Made by a program: the position numbers and the translations under genes. A DNA stretch of 64,000 nucleotides, from NCBI RefSeq assembly GCF_014356525.2, contig NC_052517.1, positions 7,087,500-7,151,499 of the forward strand, given 5' to 3'. How positions within the stretch are numbered: the stretch's first letter is position 1; every line of letters begins with the position of its first letter. The notes under the pieces are model-generated. The model saw only the letters and a list, made by a program, of their open reading frames with translations, was not told the DNA's origin and made no database searches. This DNA is from Nilaparvata lugens (taxonomy: Eukaryota; Arthropoda; Insecta; Hemiptera; Delphacidae). Of the stretch, positions 1 through 11,039 are shown one piece after another.

Positions 1-955
1 TCGATGAAAAAGTCGACCAATAGATGAGGGAGAGGTGGAAAGGTGTGTCTGTGGGTGTGGCTTACCAGTCTGGTTCTTGCTTGTGATTGGTTCGTCTTTC
101 TCCTCTCTATTATCACTTCTCTCTTCCACTGGACATTTCTTATTTTGTTCATCAGTCCGATTTTCATCCTTTTTTCTGTGTACCTGTATCTTTGTATCTT
201 CTCCTACTATTCTACTCAACTACAGAAAATATCATTCATATAATCTTCATATCTTTCAATCAATTAGCAGTTTCATTTTTATTGTAGTTTTTAAAACTAG
301 TATGTACAGAACGTAAGTCAATAAGATCAATATTGTTGTTGTCAAGTTCAAATGTTGTTGAAAATTCGAATTTGATTGATGAAACCAATTGATAGTTATG
401 GTCAAACATAGGAATCCACAACTCGAGCCTCCAGTCGTCAGTAACGATTTCTGTACATTTTTTCACTTCAATGAGATCAAGGTTTATGAAACCTATAGAA
501 TAAGCTTTCTATAGTCCTCGAATGAGATATATTGTACTCAGTTTTTCTTCATAATTTTGTATGAATTTTGTTACTAAGGTAAACAATTATTAATTTTTTC
601 TTCTTCTTTTCAGGTATGTAAACAATGAAATATATGGAGATTATGAAGTCACGTGAGTACATCCTCATGAATTTCATTCATTGCTCTATGATTCCAAAGA
701 ACTTCTTCCTCCCATTCTTGTATTTTATCACAAATATTCAAAACTTTTACACGTAAAAAATTTAAATTTACTCAATAATCTAATAAGTCATAATAAGATT
801 CACATTTCAATTTCAGTGGAATTTTTATACATACAATATTCTGTGCATATTATATCTGTTATCAATACAGATATAATAAGCAGATGAGAAGTGAAATGCA
901 CGTGTTTGAGGCGCTCAAGTCTGTACGCAGCTTGTGGCTTGCTGTCAGTTTGAAG
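1..955. other. AT-rich DNA, no recognisable gene
   Basis: The short open frames here are low-complexity, hydrophobic and unlike any family I know. The only item of note is CTTTTCAG/GTATGTA at 613 followed by GTGAGT at 653, treated as a possible recursive splice site in the findings. Confidence 0.5.
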
Positions 956-956
956 T

Positions 957-1103
957 GATTTTTTACTTTGCTTGCCCTATTACCATAGGTAAGGAAAGTA
1001 TTGCTTTCCGAAAAAAATTAAGGTACCCTAATTTCTAAATTTCTATACGTTTCAAGGTCCCCTGAGTCCAAAAAAGTGGTTTTGGGTATTGGTCGGTACG
1101 TGT

Positions 1104-1157
<54 letters not shown>

Positions 1158-1595
1158 CGTCTGTGTACACGATATCTCATCTCCCAATTAACGGAATGAC
1201 TTGAAATTTGAAACGTGAGCTCCTTACAATATAAGGATCCGACACGAACAATTTCGATCAAATGAGATTCAAGATGGCGGCTAAAATGGCAAAAATGTTG
1301 TCAAAAACAGGGTTTTTCTCGAAAACGGCTCCAACGATTTTGGACGAATTTTACCTAAAATAGTCATCGATAAGCTCTATCAACTGCCACAAGGCCACAA
1401 GTTTTAAAGAGTTTAAAATTTCAAGTCAATCGGTTGATTAGGAATGGAGTTATCGTGTTCACAGACATACACACACACACAGACCAACACCCAAAAATCA
1501 TGTTTTTGGACTCAGGGGATTTTGAAACGTATAGAAAACTTGAAATTAAGGTATCTTAATTTTTTTTTGGAAAGCAAGGAAAGTAATAATAAAAA
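957..1595. mobile_element. ACTTTCCTTGCC TIR element, fold-back copy with GT microsatellite
   Basis: The left arm runs from the CCCTATTACCATAGGTAAGG region through CAAGGTCCCCTGAGTCC. The same ~110 bp return in inverted order at about 1480-1595 (GGACTCAGGGG ... GGAAAGCAAGGAAAGTAA). Between them are a long (GT)n at about 1097-1156 and AT-rich filler. It is a non-autonomous DNA-transposon-like element with no coding capacity. Other copies are at 2880, 16962 and 61625. Confidence 0.75.
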
Positions 1596-1605
1596 AACTG
1601 TGTTA

Positions 1606-2875
1606 TCCTTCACTCTCCAGTGACTTTATAAGTTTTATAACATGAAACCCTTTCAAATACATGTATACATTCAATAGTATTATTTATTTATTTATTTATT
1701 AGATAGAGCGAACAATACAATAGTCGGAAAAGAAAAAACAGGCTATTGCTCAAAACTTCTTCAATTTCCTGATTTTGTCACAAATCGTCCAAATATTATG
1801 TAGGTTATGTTCACTTCAATTTCAACACCAAATCTTCAATCTGAAACTATGAATCAGAATAAAACAAAGAATTTCAATTTTAGATAAATTGATAATGAAA
1901 CTTCCGTTAAAACAAAAACCAAACTTCAAATATTCACAAAATATAGAATAAAATAAAATACATGCTTTACATATAAATATATCTGTTTGTAAGGAAGGTC
2001 TTCTACAGGCTACAGGGGTATGAATGTGTGATAAACAGAGTTCGAACTTAGTTTGAGATTTGAGACTATACTGAAGTCAGTTTCTGTTGCGCGGTTTAGA
2101 TTCTAACAGACATTGGAACAGGTACTGAGGAGGAGGAGGAGGTGCTGGAGTAGGAGGAGGAGGGTGATGAGGAGGAGGTGGAGGAGTGTGAATAGGAGGA
2201 GGTGGAGGAGTAAGATGAGAAGGAGGAGGAGCAATACCAAAACCGTACTGAGGTAGAGATTTATCATCGAAGAGCAACTAACCTGCATTCCAAGTTCATC
2301 TTCAACTGGATTTGGATCGTCGAAAGAGAGAGAGAATGTGTCTGAGAGAGAGAATGAGAGAGAAAAAGAGCAAGTGTGAGTGAGCTGGAGAACTCGCTCA
2401 AAATGCCGCTGGTGTTTTGTCGATTATTCTTTGCTACAAAATTTACTGTTCAAATTTGAAATTGGATTATTATTTGTGAAATTTGAAAATTCGTGTTTTG
2501 GTGTTGAAATTGATATATTGACATAACCTAGAGATTTGGATACTTTGAGACAAAATTGAGGGTTAGAAATTTTTGGCGATTTTTTTGTTTGAATACTGTT
2601 CTTGTTTGCTTTCATTTAATATATAAATTCAATTCAATTTATCTGAATAAAATTGATATGGAATAACAAAATCAAGTGGACAATAATAAATAAATGTTAG
2701 GCTGGCCACTAACGGTAGAACATGCCGTTATACATTGTTTTGATACAATATTTTCATGTATCATTCATGTGATACATTGCTATAATACACATGTCGTCAT
2801 ACATTTTTGTGTGATTACAGCAAAAGGCTTCATGCAAAATTTTGTGAGGTCAGGTTTCCGTATCTCCGATTTTTC
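1606..2875. other. AT-rich spacer with LINE 3' end and GGA-rich tract
   Basis: At 1680-1760 there is a - strand LINE 3' end: a TTTA microsatellite followed by AACAGGCTATTGCTC, matching the 3' hairpin seen at 48960 and 44040. 2125-2235 is a GGA/GTG purine-rich minisatellite. 2315-2400 is GAGA-rich. No gene is seen. Confidence 0.55.
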
Positions 2876-2879
2876 ATTT

Positions 2880-3673
2880 TCCTTTTCCTATTACCATAGG
2901 TAAGGAAAGTATTGCTTTCCGAAAAAAATTTAGGTACCCCAATTTCCAAATTTCTATACGTTTCAAGGTCCCCTGAGTCCAAAAAGTAGTTTTTGAGTAT
3001 TGGCCTGAATGTGTGTGTGTGTGTGTGTATGTGTGTATGAGTGTATGTGTGCACGATATCTCATCTCCAATTAACGGAATGACTTGAAATTTGGATCTTA
3101 TGGTCCTCACATTATAAGGATCCGACACGAACAATTTTGATCAAATGCAATTCAAGATGGCGGCTAAAATGGCAAAAATGATGTCAAAAACAGGGTTTTT
3201 TCGCGATTTTCTTGAAAACGGCTTTAACGATTTTGGACAAATTTTACCTAAAATAGTCATTGATAAGCTATATCAACTGTCACAAGTCCCATATCTTTAA
3301 AAATTTCAGGAGCTCCGCCCCATCTATGCAAAGTTTGATTTTAGATTCCCAATTATCAGGTTTCAGATACAATTAAACAAGAAATTTCAAGTGGAAAAGA
3401 TTGAGTATGAAAATCTCTACAATTAATGCTCAGTAACATTTTCATCTAAAATTGAAAATAAGCTCGAAATTCGAGAAAATGTGATTATTCAATTGCAAAC
3501 TGTTGGCAATTGTTGATTCTATTAAATCATTCACTATGAAGAGATAGCAGAACTCATGTGTCTCCAGCGTTATTGTCCTGTCACCAGCTGGCTTAGATCT
3601 TTGAATAATAGACTGGAGATGCGCGGGAACACTAGCGTCAGGTGATCAATTCTCATAACGGCAAGGAAAGTTG
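2880..3673. mobile_element. ACTTTCCTTGCC TIR element, copy 2
   Basis: It has the same left arm as the element at 957, with a short GT microsatellite near 3010, then a distinct internal part (CAGGAGCTCCGCCCCATCTA) shared with 17475. It ends in GGCAAGGAAAGT at 3661-3672, the inverse of the left ACTTTCCTTGCC, followed by TGTGTGAGTGCGCCACACC, which is also seen at 17832. No protein is encoded. Confidence 0.75.
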
Positions 3674-4306
3674 TGTGAGTGCGCCACACCAGATTTTTTC
3701 TCTAATTGTCACAACTTTGTATTGTTTTTGGCACATTATATCGTATGGTCTCTTAAGGTATCGTAACGTATCTTAACTAAGGTTTTTTTAGATATGGATA
3801 CCACATCAGATTTTATTTGTTCTTTTTTCTTCGCTGCTCAATTTAAGGTTAAATTATTTATCTATCATAGTGTGTCCATGATCAACATGCATGTCCTACC
3901 GTAAGTGACCAGCCTTAGAAGATAGATAGATAGATAGATAGGCTGCCTTTATTTTAACCTGGAGGGCGAAGTTAGGGCGCAGCCGGCCCTCTCTCCCACT
4001 TAACCCTCCTATACAATTCTAATGCATCTACATTGCAAACAACATAAGGAAATAATCTCTTAAATATAATAATAAGTAATATGATAGAAAAAAAAATATG
4101 TATATACAAATCAATAATTGAAAAAAAAAATTAATTTAATTTAGTAGAATATATTTTGGACTGAAATAAATTAACAAAAAAAAAGTTGGAAAATAGAGTT
4201 ATAGGAAAAAAAAAATTTTTTTTTTCATTTTTAAGCAAGAAACAAGAAAATTTCATGCAAACACACACCTTTCACACAAGCAAACACACCACGCATACAC
4301 ACCTCC

Positions 4307-5899
4307 TCATCCTATGCCCCGATCGCCCTCCCTCAGCCACGCCAAGACCTCCGCGCCGAACAGTGTCCGCCTCTCCACACTCCTCAAAGATGCGGGTAAG
4401 CTATTCCACAGTCTGCAAGCAGTCACACAGAACGACCTATTATATGTCACAGTGCGATGGATGGGAATGCTCAACAGGCTTGCGCCATGCCTCGTATCTC
4501 TTCTGTTGATTCCTGCGAGGAATTGAAATTTCTGACTCAAGTAGAGAGGAGACCCAGTTGCCAGAACCTTGTGGAGGAGCATCAGCACATGATAAATTCT
4601 GCTGTCTCGAAGCTTCAAAATACCCATCTGAGTGATGTAAGGGCTTATGTGGACGTCCCTTTCAAGGCCAAAGACGAATCTCACGCAGTAGTTCTGAGCC
4701 CTTTGCAGTCTTTCAGAAAGAGTCACTGTCATGTCCTGTATGACCACATCTCCATAATGGAAATGCGGAAATATCAAGGTCTTCACAAGCATTATTCTCT
4801 CCCGTAAGGGGATAACAGCTCCAATTCTCTTCAGTGAGTGAATGTCTGCAAAGACCCTGTTGCAAGTCTTTGTCACTTGTTCAGTCCAGTCTAGTTGTCT
4901 GTTAAATGTAAGTCCTAAGTTTGTAATGTTTTCACTATAATCCAGTCTATGAGAGTTAATTTCGATGAAAGGTCCATGGTTAAAGTCAAGTTGGTTCAAA
5001 AGTCTCCTATTACCTATAACGATTGTTTTGGATTTTGATTCATTAATTTTCAATCCATGCTGTGCTGTCCAGAGTGAGACAGCAGTCAGATCCTCATTCA
5101 TGAGAGTAACTGCTTCACCAAAGTTATCAGTCTTGAAATGTCTATAAATCTGTAGGTCGTCTGCATAAAGATGATATCTGGAGTGTCTGAGTCGGTCAGT
5201 TACGTCATTTACATACAAACTAAACAGTAGTGGTCCCAAAACTGAACCCTGAGGTACCCCCCTGTTGACCACCCTCCATCGAGACGTGCTGTCCAATCGA
5301 ACACACTGCTGTCTGTCAAGAAGGTATGACCTCACCCATGCCACACTTCTCTCAGAAAAACCATAATTTTTCAGTTTTTTCAAAAGCAGCGGGTGATAGA
5401 TACAATCGAATGCCTTGCTCAAGTCAATCAACACCACCAGTGTAGATTGTCTCCTATCCATGGCCATTCGAATGTCATCTGAAACACAGAGCAAAGCTAA
5501 TGTGGTGCTGTGTCCTCCTCGGAATCCAGACTGATGTTCGCTGATGATTCCTTTCCGAGTAATATAGCCGCTCATTTGCTTATGAGCAAGCCTCTCTTGA
5601 CCCTTAGACAAGACAGACAGTATGCCGACCGGCCGATAATCAGAAGGAGAAGTGGGATCAGGAACTTTGTTGAATGGAATGATCATGGAAAATTTGAATG
5701 CAGATGGGAAGCTGGAGGTCATAAATGAAGTATTGTATAAATGTGTAATAAACGGAGAAATGAGAGGCAGAATTAGTTTGATGAATCTCACTGGAAGTGC
5801 ATCGGCGCCGACAGCATTACTCTTAATATCACAGATTGATCTAATGACATCCATCTGCGTTACTGCTGCCAAGTGAAACTCATCATCGCACCGTAACAC
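4307..5899 (-). pseudogene. LINE reverse transcriptase domain (530 codons open)
   Basis: This is the longest convincing frame in the window. Domains in order: SDYRPVGILSVLSK (about residues 86-99), motif A VVLIDLSKAFD (155-165), GVPQGSVLGPLLFSLYVND (214-232), the catalytic YADD (245-248), thumb, and a C-terminal RLWNSLPASLRS typical of Jockey/CR1-group elements. The enzyme would copy element RNA into DNA at a nicked target. The catalytic aspartates are intact, which suggests a fairly recent copy. The first methionine is not a real start, since the frame continues an upstream ORF2 broken by frameshifts. Confidence 0.9.
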
Positions 5900-5909
5900 C
5901 TCATAATTA

Positions 5910-6356
5910 TTAGAAAGCCAAATCCAAACTCACCGGAACCTGAGAGAAGTGACAGTTCAATTCTTCAACAGTATGTCTGACCACCAACTTGGACTTATCC
6001 TTGCCTGCCCCGAGAGACTTTAAAGCGCGCCATTTGGAAGCCATTGATCTATTAGAGTTTAACAAATTTTTGAAATATTGACTTTTGGAATTTCTAATTA
6101 ACTGTTTACATCTATTTCTTTTTGCTTTGTATTCGTCAAAAGTATTTGTATTGTGTGTTCGTCTGGCCAGTGTACATAGTCTATCTCGTTCTTTCATTAA
6201 TTGTTTGATATCCTGAGTAATCCATGGAGCTGGTGTCCTGGTGACACGTCTTTTCCTTAAGGGAACATATTTATTGAAGAGATATTGTAGATTATTGACT
6301 ATTATTAAAAGGATGTTATTGATATTATTAGTGTAGTAAATTCCTTCCCAGGGCAT
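5910..6356 (-). pseudogene. LINE ORF2 linker between endonuclease and RT
   Basis: The block shows LRKRRVTRTPAPWITQDIKQ followed by a lysine/arginine-rich stretch with EYKAKRNRCKQLIRNSKSQY. This is the PWIT/D-I-K region typical of the segment between the endonuclease and RT of Jockey/CR1-type elements. A frame change at about 5900-5910 cuts it off from the RT block. The similarity is to the general family pattern only. Confidence 0.75.
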
Positions 6357-6388
6357 GTGAATTGTCTCTTGGAATAATGCTGTACTAT

Positions 6389-6817
6389 CTATATTTTGTA
6401 GTCATAATACTTGATTATTTTTGGCTTCATTTTGGGGGGCTTAATGGTGTACACGCAATATATTAGATCATGTCCAGAAAGTCCGGGAGCTGGGATCTGT
6501 CCATGAGTTCTTACCAATTTGGGATTAGAGACTACTATTAGATCAAGGAGGGTATGGGATGTAGCCGTATTGTGGGTGGCCTCCAGACGGAGCAGAGTCA
6601 GGTTGCATGAGTCAAATATTGTCGTCAGTTGTGTTCTGTCAAAAGTAGCCGGTCCTAACAAGTCTGTGTTGAAGTCTCCCATAACAATAACATGGTTATA
6701 ATTGGCCATACACTGCGTAAGACCCTCTTCAAACTCATCCATAAAGCCTATGTGAGGCGGTCTATAACAGACAGCTAACAAAATTTTCTGTCTTGAAACA
6801 GTTATTTCTAAAAACAA
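6389..6817 (-). pseudogene. LINE apurinic-type endonuclease, C-terminal half
   Basis: LLAVCYRPPHIGF, then VIVMGDFNTDLL, then LLDLIVVSNPKLV and GLSGHDLIYCVY are the classic C-terminal blocks of the exonuclease/endonuclease/phosphatase domain. The D and N of GDFN and the final SGHD are active-site residues. The N-terminal catalytic half is absent and the block ends in a stop, so it is a fragment that belonged to the same ORF2 as the two downstream blocks. Confidence 0.87.
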
Positions 6818-6840
6818 ATATTCTGGCTTAGAAGAATAGA

Positions 6841-8720
6841 TGTGTCAAGATTTGAAATTGTTGAAAATATATTTTGCGGTCATCGGCATAGAATTCTTTA
6901 TGCCCAGTTGAAACTGATGAAATTTTAACAAATTTTGAACGACATGATTTTTATTATATTTCTAGCTCAGTTGATCATGTATATTTCCTGATATTATCTA
7001 TATAAATAGAAATCAAGCCTCAAATTTTGACACTTAATAACTGTTTCATGTGTGCACCTTATTTGATGATTTTTTTAGTTGTGTTTGTTATGTTCAGGAG
7101 CAGGTTTATGGCCTTTCAAATTTCTAATCCAACTTCAGGACTCTTTCCTACGGTCCTTCAAAGTTTACATGTAATCCTTATGGGACAAGATATTTTATGA
7201 GCTGGCCACACACAGAAATAACAATCAGCTGTTATAATCATTGCGTCATACAACAGCCGTCGGTAGATAGTAGACAAGAGAGTGTGCTGCTCCATAACCG
7301 CCCATGTATTTTATTCAAAACGCCCCGACTAAAAACTAAATGACTGTTCTGTGTGTAACCATCCAGCAGTGCGGCCTCAGGTTAAAGACCTACATGCTCT
7401 AAAGACATTGCTGTGTTTCGAATAATTGTGCTGTCTCCGGTGTTCAAAATCAATTGATTTTTAGTAAATTATTTATTTTCCTATTGGAAAATTATGTATA
7501 TAAATAAAATGCCGCATCACGCCTCCTCAGGTGTGCATCCAGCTAAAGATTGTCATGAGATGCTTTAAACTATTTTGCCTTGTTTCGAATAATTGTGATG
7601 TCTTCAGTCTTCAAAATCAATTGATTTTTAGTAAATTATTTATTTTACAGTTTGAAAATTATATATATTATATGAATAAAATGCCGCATCGCGCTACCTC
7701 AGGTGTGCATCCAGCTAAAGATTGTCATGAGATGCATTCAACTATTTTGGCGGTACGAAGTTCGCCGGGCTAGCTAGTATACAATAGTTTTAAATTTCTT
7801 CTCTTTCGAAATTTTTTTTTCTGCACTCCAGATTTGCAACATGGCAACGCAAAATAGTTAGTAGGTTATATGGAGCAACAGTGCAGCAAAATCAAAATTA
7901 AGTTGGTAACACTCATAGTGAGGTCCACGTTATAATTATATTAAGGACAACAAGGACAGCCACCACATGAGTGCCGCCTTCATTCATTTACTACTACATT
8001 ATTCAATTTTAAATAAATTAAGGTTTTTATCAATAATAAAATTACACAGAAAAACATTTGATGGATTTCAAGGAAATTTTACCCATAATCATCCACTTTT
8101 CATATTCAATGGTAACTGTAGGAAAAATTCAAAGTGAAATACGTGCGCAAAGTTCCTCTGCTGCACTCAAGAAACCATTCCTTACTCGCCTACGGCTCGT
8201 GCGTAAACGTTTCTTTCGGTGTAGCAAACTGTCACTTGGCGCACTAGTTGCACAAATAACTATTTGTATTTGGCAATAAGTTCATCATTCATTCATGCCC
8301 AGTTGAAACTGATAATATTCGAACAAATTTTGAACGACATGAATTATTGTATTTATAGCTCAGTTGATCATGTATTTTAATTTGTTGATATTTAAGTATA
8401 AAAATTGATCAAATTCAAACAAATTTTGTACAAGATTCTTTGAGATTGACCTCAAAGTATCACACGATTCCAGAGTTACAGGGTTCAACTCTTTCCGACC
8501 GATTCTTGTTTGTATCTCAGCAACATTCCTTCAACAATCTGAAGCCAATACCATTATAGTGTATGTACTCTGTTCCAGTTTCAACTGTCAGTATTCCCCA
8601 TAAGCCAACAACAGCGCTTACCATTCAATCAATACTGACACAATGAGATGAATTTATGTGAACTATGATCTGTCAGTGTTGTGTGTGGATGACGTCAATG
8701 CTTTCCGTTGAATTAATGCT
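6841..8720. repeat. Mixed repeats: ~170-bp tandem units and short direct repeats
   Basis: 7360-7770 holds about 2.5 units of ~170 bp (ATGCCGCATC, CATCCAGCTAAAGATTGTC) ending in GGCGGTACGAAGTTCGCCGG, a terminal motif seen in dispersed arthropod repeats. 6900-7000 and 8296-8400 are diverged direct copies (GCCCAGTTGAAACTGAT ... AGCTCAGTTGATCATGTA). A lone TAGTGAGGTCC MITE end is at 7917. No gene is seen. Confidence 0.6.
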
Positions 8721-8809
8721 GACAAATTAGAGTGGATCTGAGTATAGGTCACCTGCTGAATGCTGGACAGATGTTATCTGATGTTGTTGAACGGGAAAAA
8801 AGAAGAGCA

Positions 8810-8831
8810 AAATGAGGAGGAGGAGGAGGAT

Positions 8832-8866
<35 letters not shown>

Positions 8867-9578
8867 GGATGAGGAGGAGGAGAAAGAAGAAGCAGTAGCT
8901 TGCAAAACCGGATACAATAAATCCAGTATCAAACGGGAACATATTGAAGGAGAGGAGGACGTAGAAGAAGAAGGAGATGTAGAGGAAGAAGAAGATGATG
9001 AAAAAGATGATGATGATGAAGAAGATGATGAAGAGAAGAAGAAGGTGGAGGAGAAGACGAGGAAGAAGGTGGTGGAGGAGAAGAAGGTGGAGGAGAAGAA
9101 GAAGAAAAGAAGAAGAAGAAGAAGAAGAAGAAGGTGGTGGAGGAGAAGACGAAGAAGGTGGTGGAGAAGAAGAAGGTGGAGGAGAAGACGAGGAAGAAGG
9201 TGGTGGAGAAGAAGAGGAAGGAAGTGGAGGAGAAGAAGAAGAAGAAGAAGGTGGTGGAGGAGAAGGAAGGTGGTGGAGAAGACGAGGAAGAAGGTGGTGG
9301 AGAAGAAGAGGAAGAACGTGGAGGAGAAGAAGAAGAAGAAGAAGGTGGAGGGGAAGAAGAAGAAGAAGAAGGTGGTGGAGGAGAAGGAAGGTGGTGGAGA
9401 AGAAGAAGGTGGAGGAGAAGACGAGGAAGAAGGAGGTGGTGGAGGAGAAGGATGGTGGATGAGAAGACGAGGAAGAAGGTGGTGGAGAAGAAGAGGAAGA
9501 AGAAGGTGGTGGAGAAGGAGAGGAAGAAGGTGGAGGACAAGAAGAAGAAGAATGTGGATGAGAACACGAGGAAGAAGG
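8810..9578. repeat. Purine-rich GAA/GGA/GGT tract, ~0.75 kb
   Basis: The + strand is almost pure purine, built from GAAGAAGGTGGTGGAGAAG-like units. It gives long open frames on both strands (Glu/Lys/Arg-rich on +, Ser/Pro/Phe/Leu-rich on -) that are composition artefacts. It continues at 9881-9960 beyond an inserted LINE tail. Confidence 0.9.
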
Positions 9579-9880
9579 TTGATTGATTGATTGATTGATT
9601 GAGCACTTTATTTATGTAAATTACAATATATACTGGCTTATACACTTATATACAATAGCTTACAATACAGCAAAATTATAGATGAATTTACATAATATAG
9701 ACTAAGAAAATAATTATTGAACTGTATATATGATATGAAAAAGTAATTTGTAATATAATAACTATAGATAATAATTATATTGTAATGCATCTACATAAAT
9801 TGGCGGAGCTTTGGACATATCAATGTCCATTCTTCGGAAAGAATATTAAAAATATCCTCCCCACTAACTCTCTATCAAAG
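9579..9880 (-). mobile_element. LINE/SINE 3' end with (TTGA)n tail, copy 1
   Basis: A ~300-bp unit begins (on the + strand) with TTGATTGATTGATTG and ends GTCCATTCTTCGGAAAGAAT ... CCCCACTAACTCTCTATC. Four copies occur (also 31018, 34010, 40102), all in the same orientation. The microsatellite is probably the 3' tail, so the element reads on the - strand. It interrupts the purine tract: the same GGTGGTGGAGAAG sequence resumes at 9881. Confidence 0.75.
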
Positions 9881-10139
9881 GTGGTGGAGAAGAAGAAGGT
9901 GGTGGAGAAGAAGAAGAAGATGGAGAAGATGTTGATGAAGAAGAGAATATGACAATAGCTGACATTGATTAAAGTAGAAAGCACAACGATAATGCATCTC
10001 ATTATGAGATGAGGATACAGTATCACAATCTATGTATCATATTTACGACTCACGTTGCAAATCAATCAGACCTCAAATTTTCAACCTCTTGGCTTGATTT
10101 GACCCATGACAATTGATTCTGAAATCTGTCTTACATGTG

Positions 10140-10600
10140 AGTCTCTCTCTCCCTTTCTCTTTTTCTCTTTCTCTGCCTGTCTCTCTCACACTCACTCCTC
10201 TCTCACTTTCTCCCCCTTTCTCACACTCACTATCTCTCACTCTCTCTAGGGTTGTGTAGCAGAGAGGACCTGGAGTCCTAACTCCGCCCCTAATTAAGAC
10301 AATCAATCAATCAATCAATCTCCCTCAAGCCCGTTTCGTCTCTCTTACATTCTCTCTCTCCCTTTCTCTCCCAAGCACTCAATCAGTAAATCTTTCTCTT
10401 TCTCCCACTCTCTCTTGTTATCTCTCTTACCTCCCACTCTCCCTCACCCTCTCCCTCAAACCCTCTCTCACTTTCTCTCTCTCTCTCTCTCTCTCTCTTT
10501 AGGGTTGTGTGGCAGAGAGGACCAGGAGTCCTAACTCCGCCCTAATACGGGCATATAATCAATCTCTCTCTCTCCCTCCCCCCCCCATCAAACCAACGGA
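10140..10600. repeat. CT-rich microsatellite with two short LINE-like 3' ends
   Basis: Long (TC)n runs enclose two same-orientation copies of GGGTTGTGTAGCAGAGAGGA ... GGAGTCCTAACTCCGCCC, at about 10249-10318 and 10501-10565. Each ends in an AATC microsatellite tail, suggesting two 3' ends of the same retroelement inserted into CT-rich DNA. A (CA)n of about 38 bp follows at 10691-10728. Confidence 0.65.
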
Positions 10601-10688
10601 ACAATTTGGTGGTGGGGGCATGTAAAGGTACCCCCTGTAATTAATTAGTAGTGAGAGTGAGGTAATTAAAGGAGCCCCCAATTAACTG

Positions 10689-10733
<45 letters not shown>

Positions 10734-11039
10734 GGCCTACTTTGAATTGAACGAACATTGAGTGAGATTTTCTTCATATTGTCAGTATTGATTAAATGGG
10801 ATACATTGAAGTTATAATATGAGGGATGATGACAGTTGAAAGTGGATTCAACTGTAGTTTGGAGAAGATGTGACATGAGAATATAATGTACTAGGCGCCA
10901 GGCTCGCTTCTCTCGCCATATCCGTCTAGCCAGGGGGCTCCGCCCCCTTGACCACCGACTGGATCGTCCAAGAATGAAATCAGTGGGCTCGCTTCGCTCG
11001 CCTCCATTTTTCATTTGAGCATGCTTCGTTCTATCAGGA

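Larger units (their letters stand above)
3917..6840 (-). mobile_element. Non-LTR retrotransposon, Jockey/CR1-like, 5'-truncated
   Basis: Reading on the - strand, the element starts inside an endonuclease domain (about 6817), passes through a linker (6356-5910), carries a long reverse transcriptase frame (5899-4307), and ends at 3917 with about five CTAT units, a microsatellite tail of the kind many LINEs carry. Stops or frameshifts separate the three coding blocks, so it is dead. The N-terminal half of the endonuclease is missing, consistent with incomplete reverse transcription. Class assignment (GVPQGSVLGP, YADD, WNSLP near the C-terminus) is by family knowledge, and the clade is uncertain. 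Confidence 0.88.

Noticed and set aside
8760..9645. Long Glu/Lys/Arg-rich and Ser/Pro-rich open frames on both strands (up to 276 codons)
   Set aside because: They are the six-frame image of a purine tract that rarely forms stop codons; no domain, no splice context, and frames exist on both strands.
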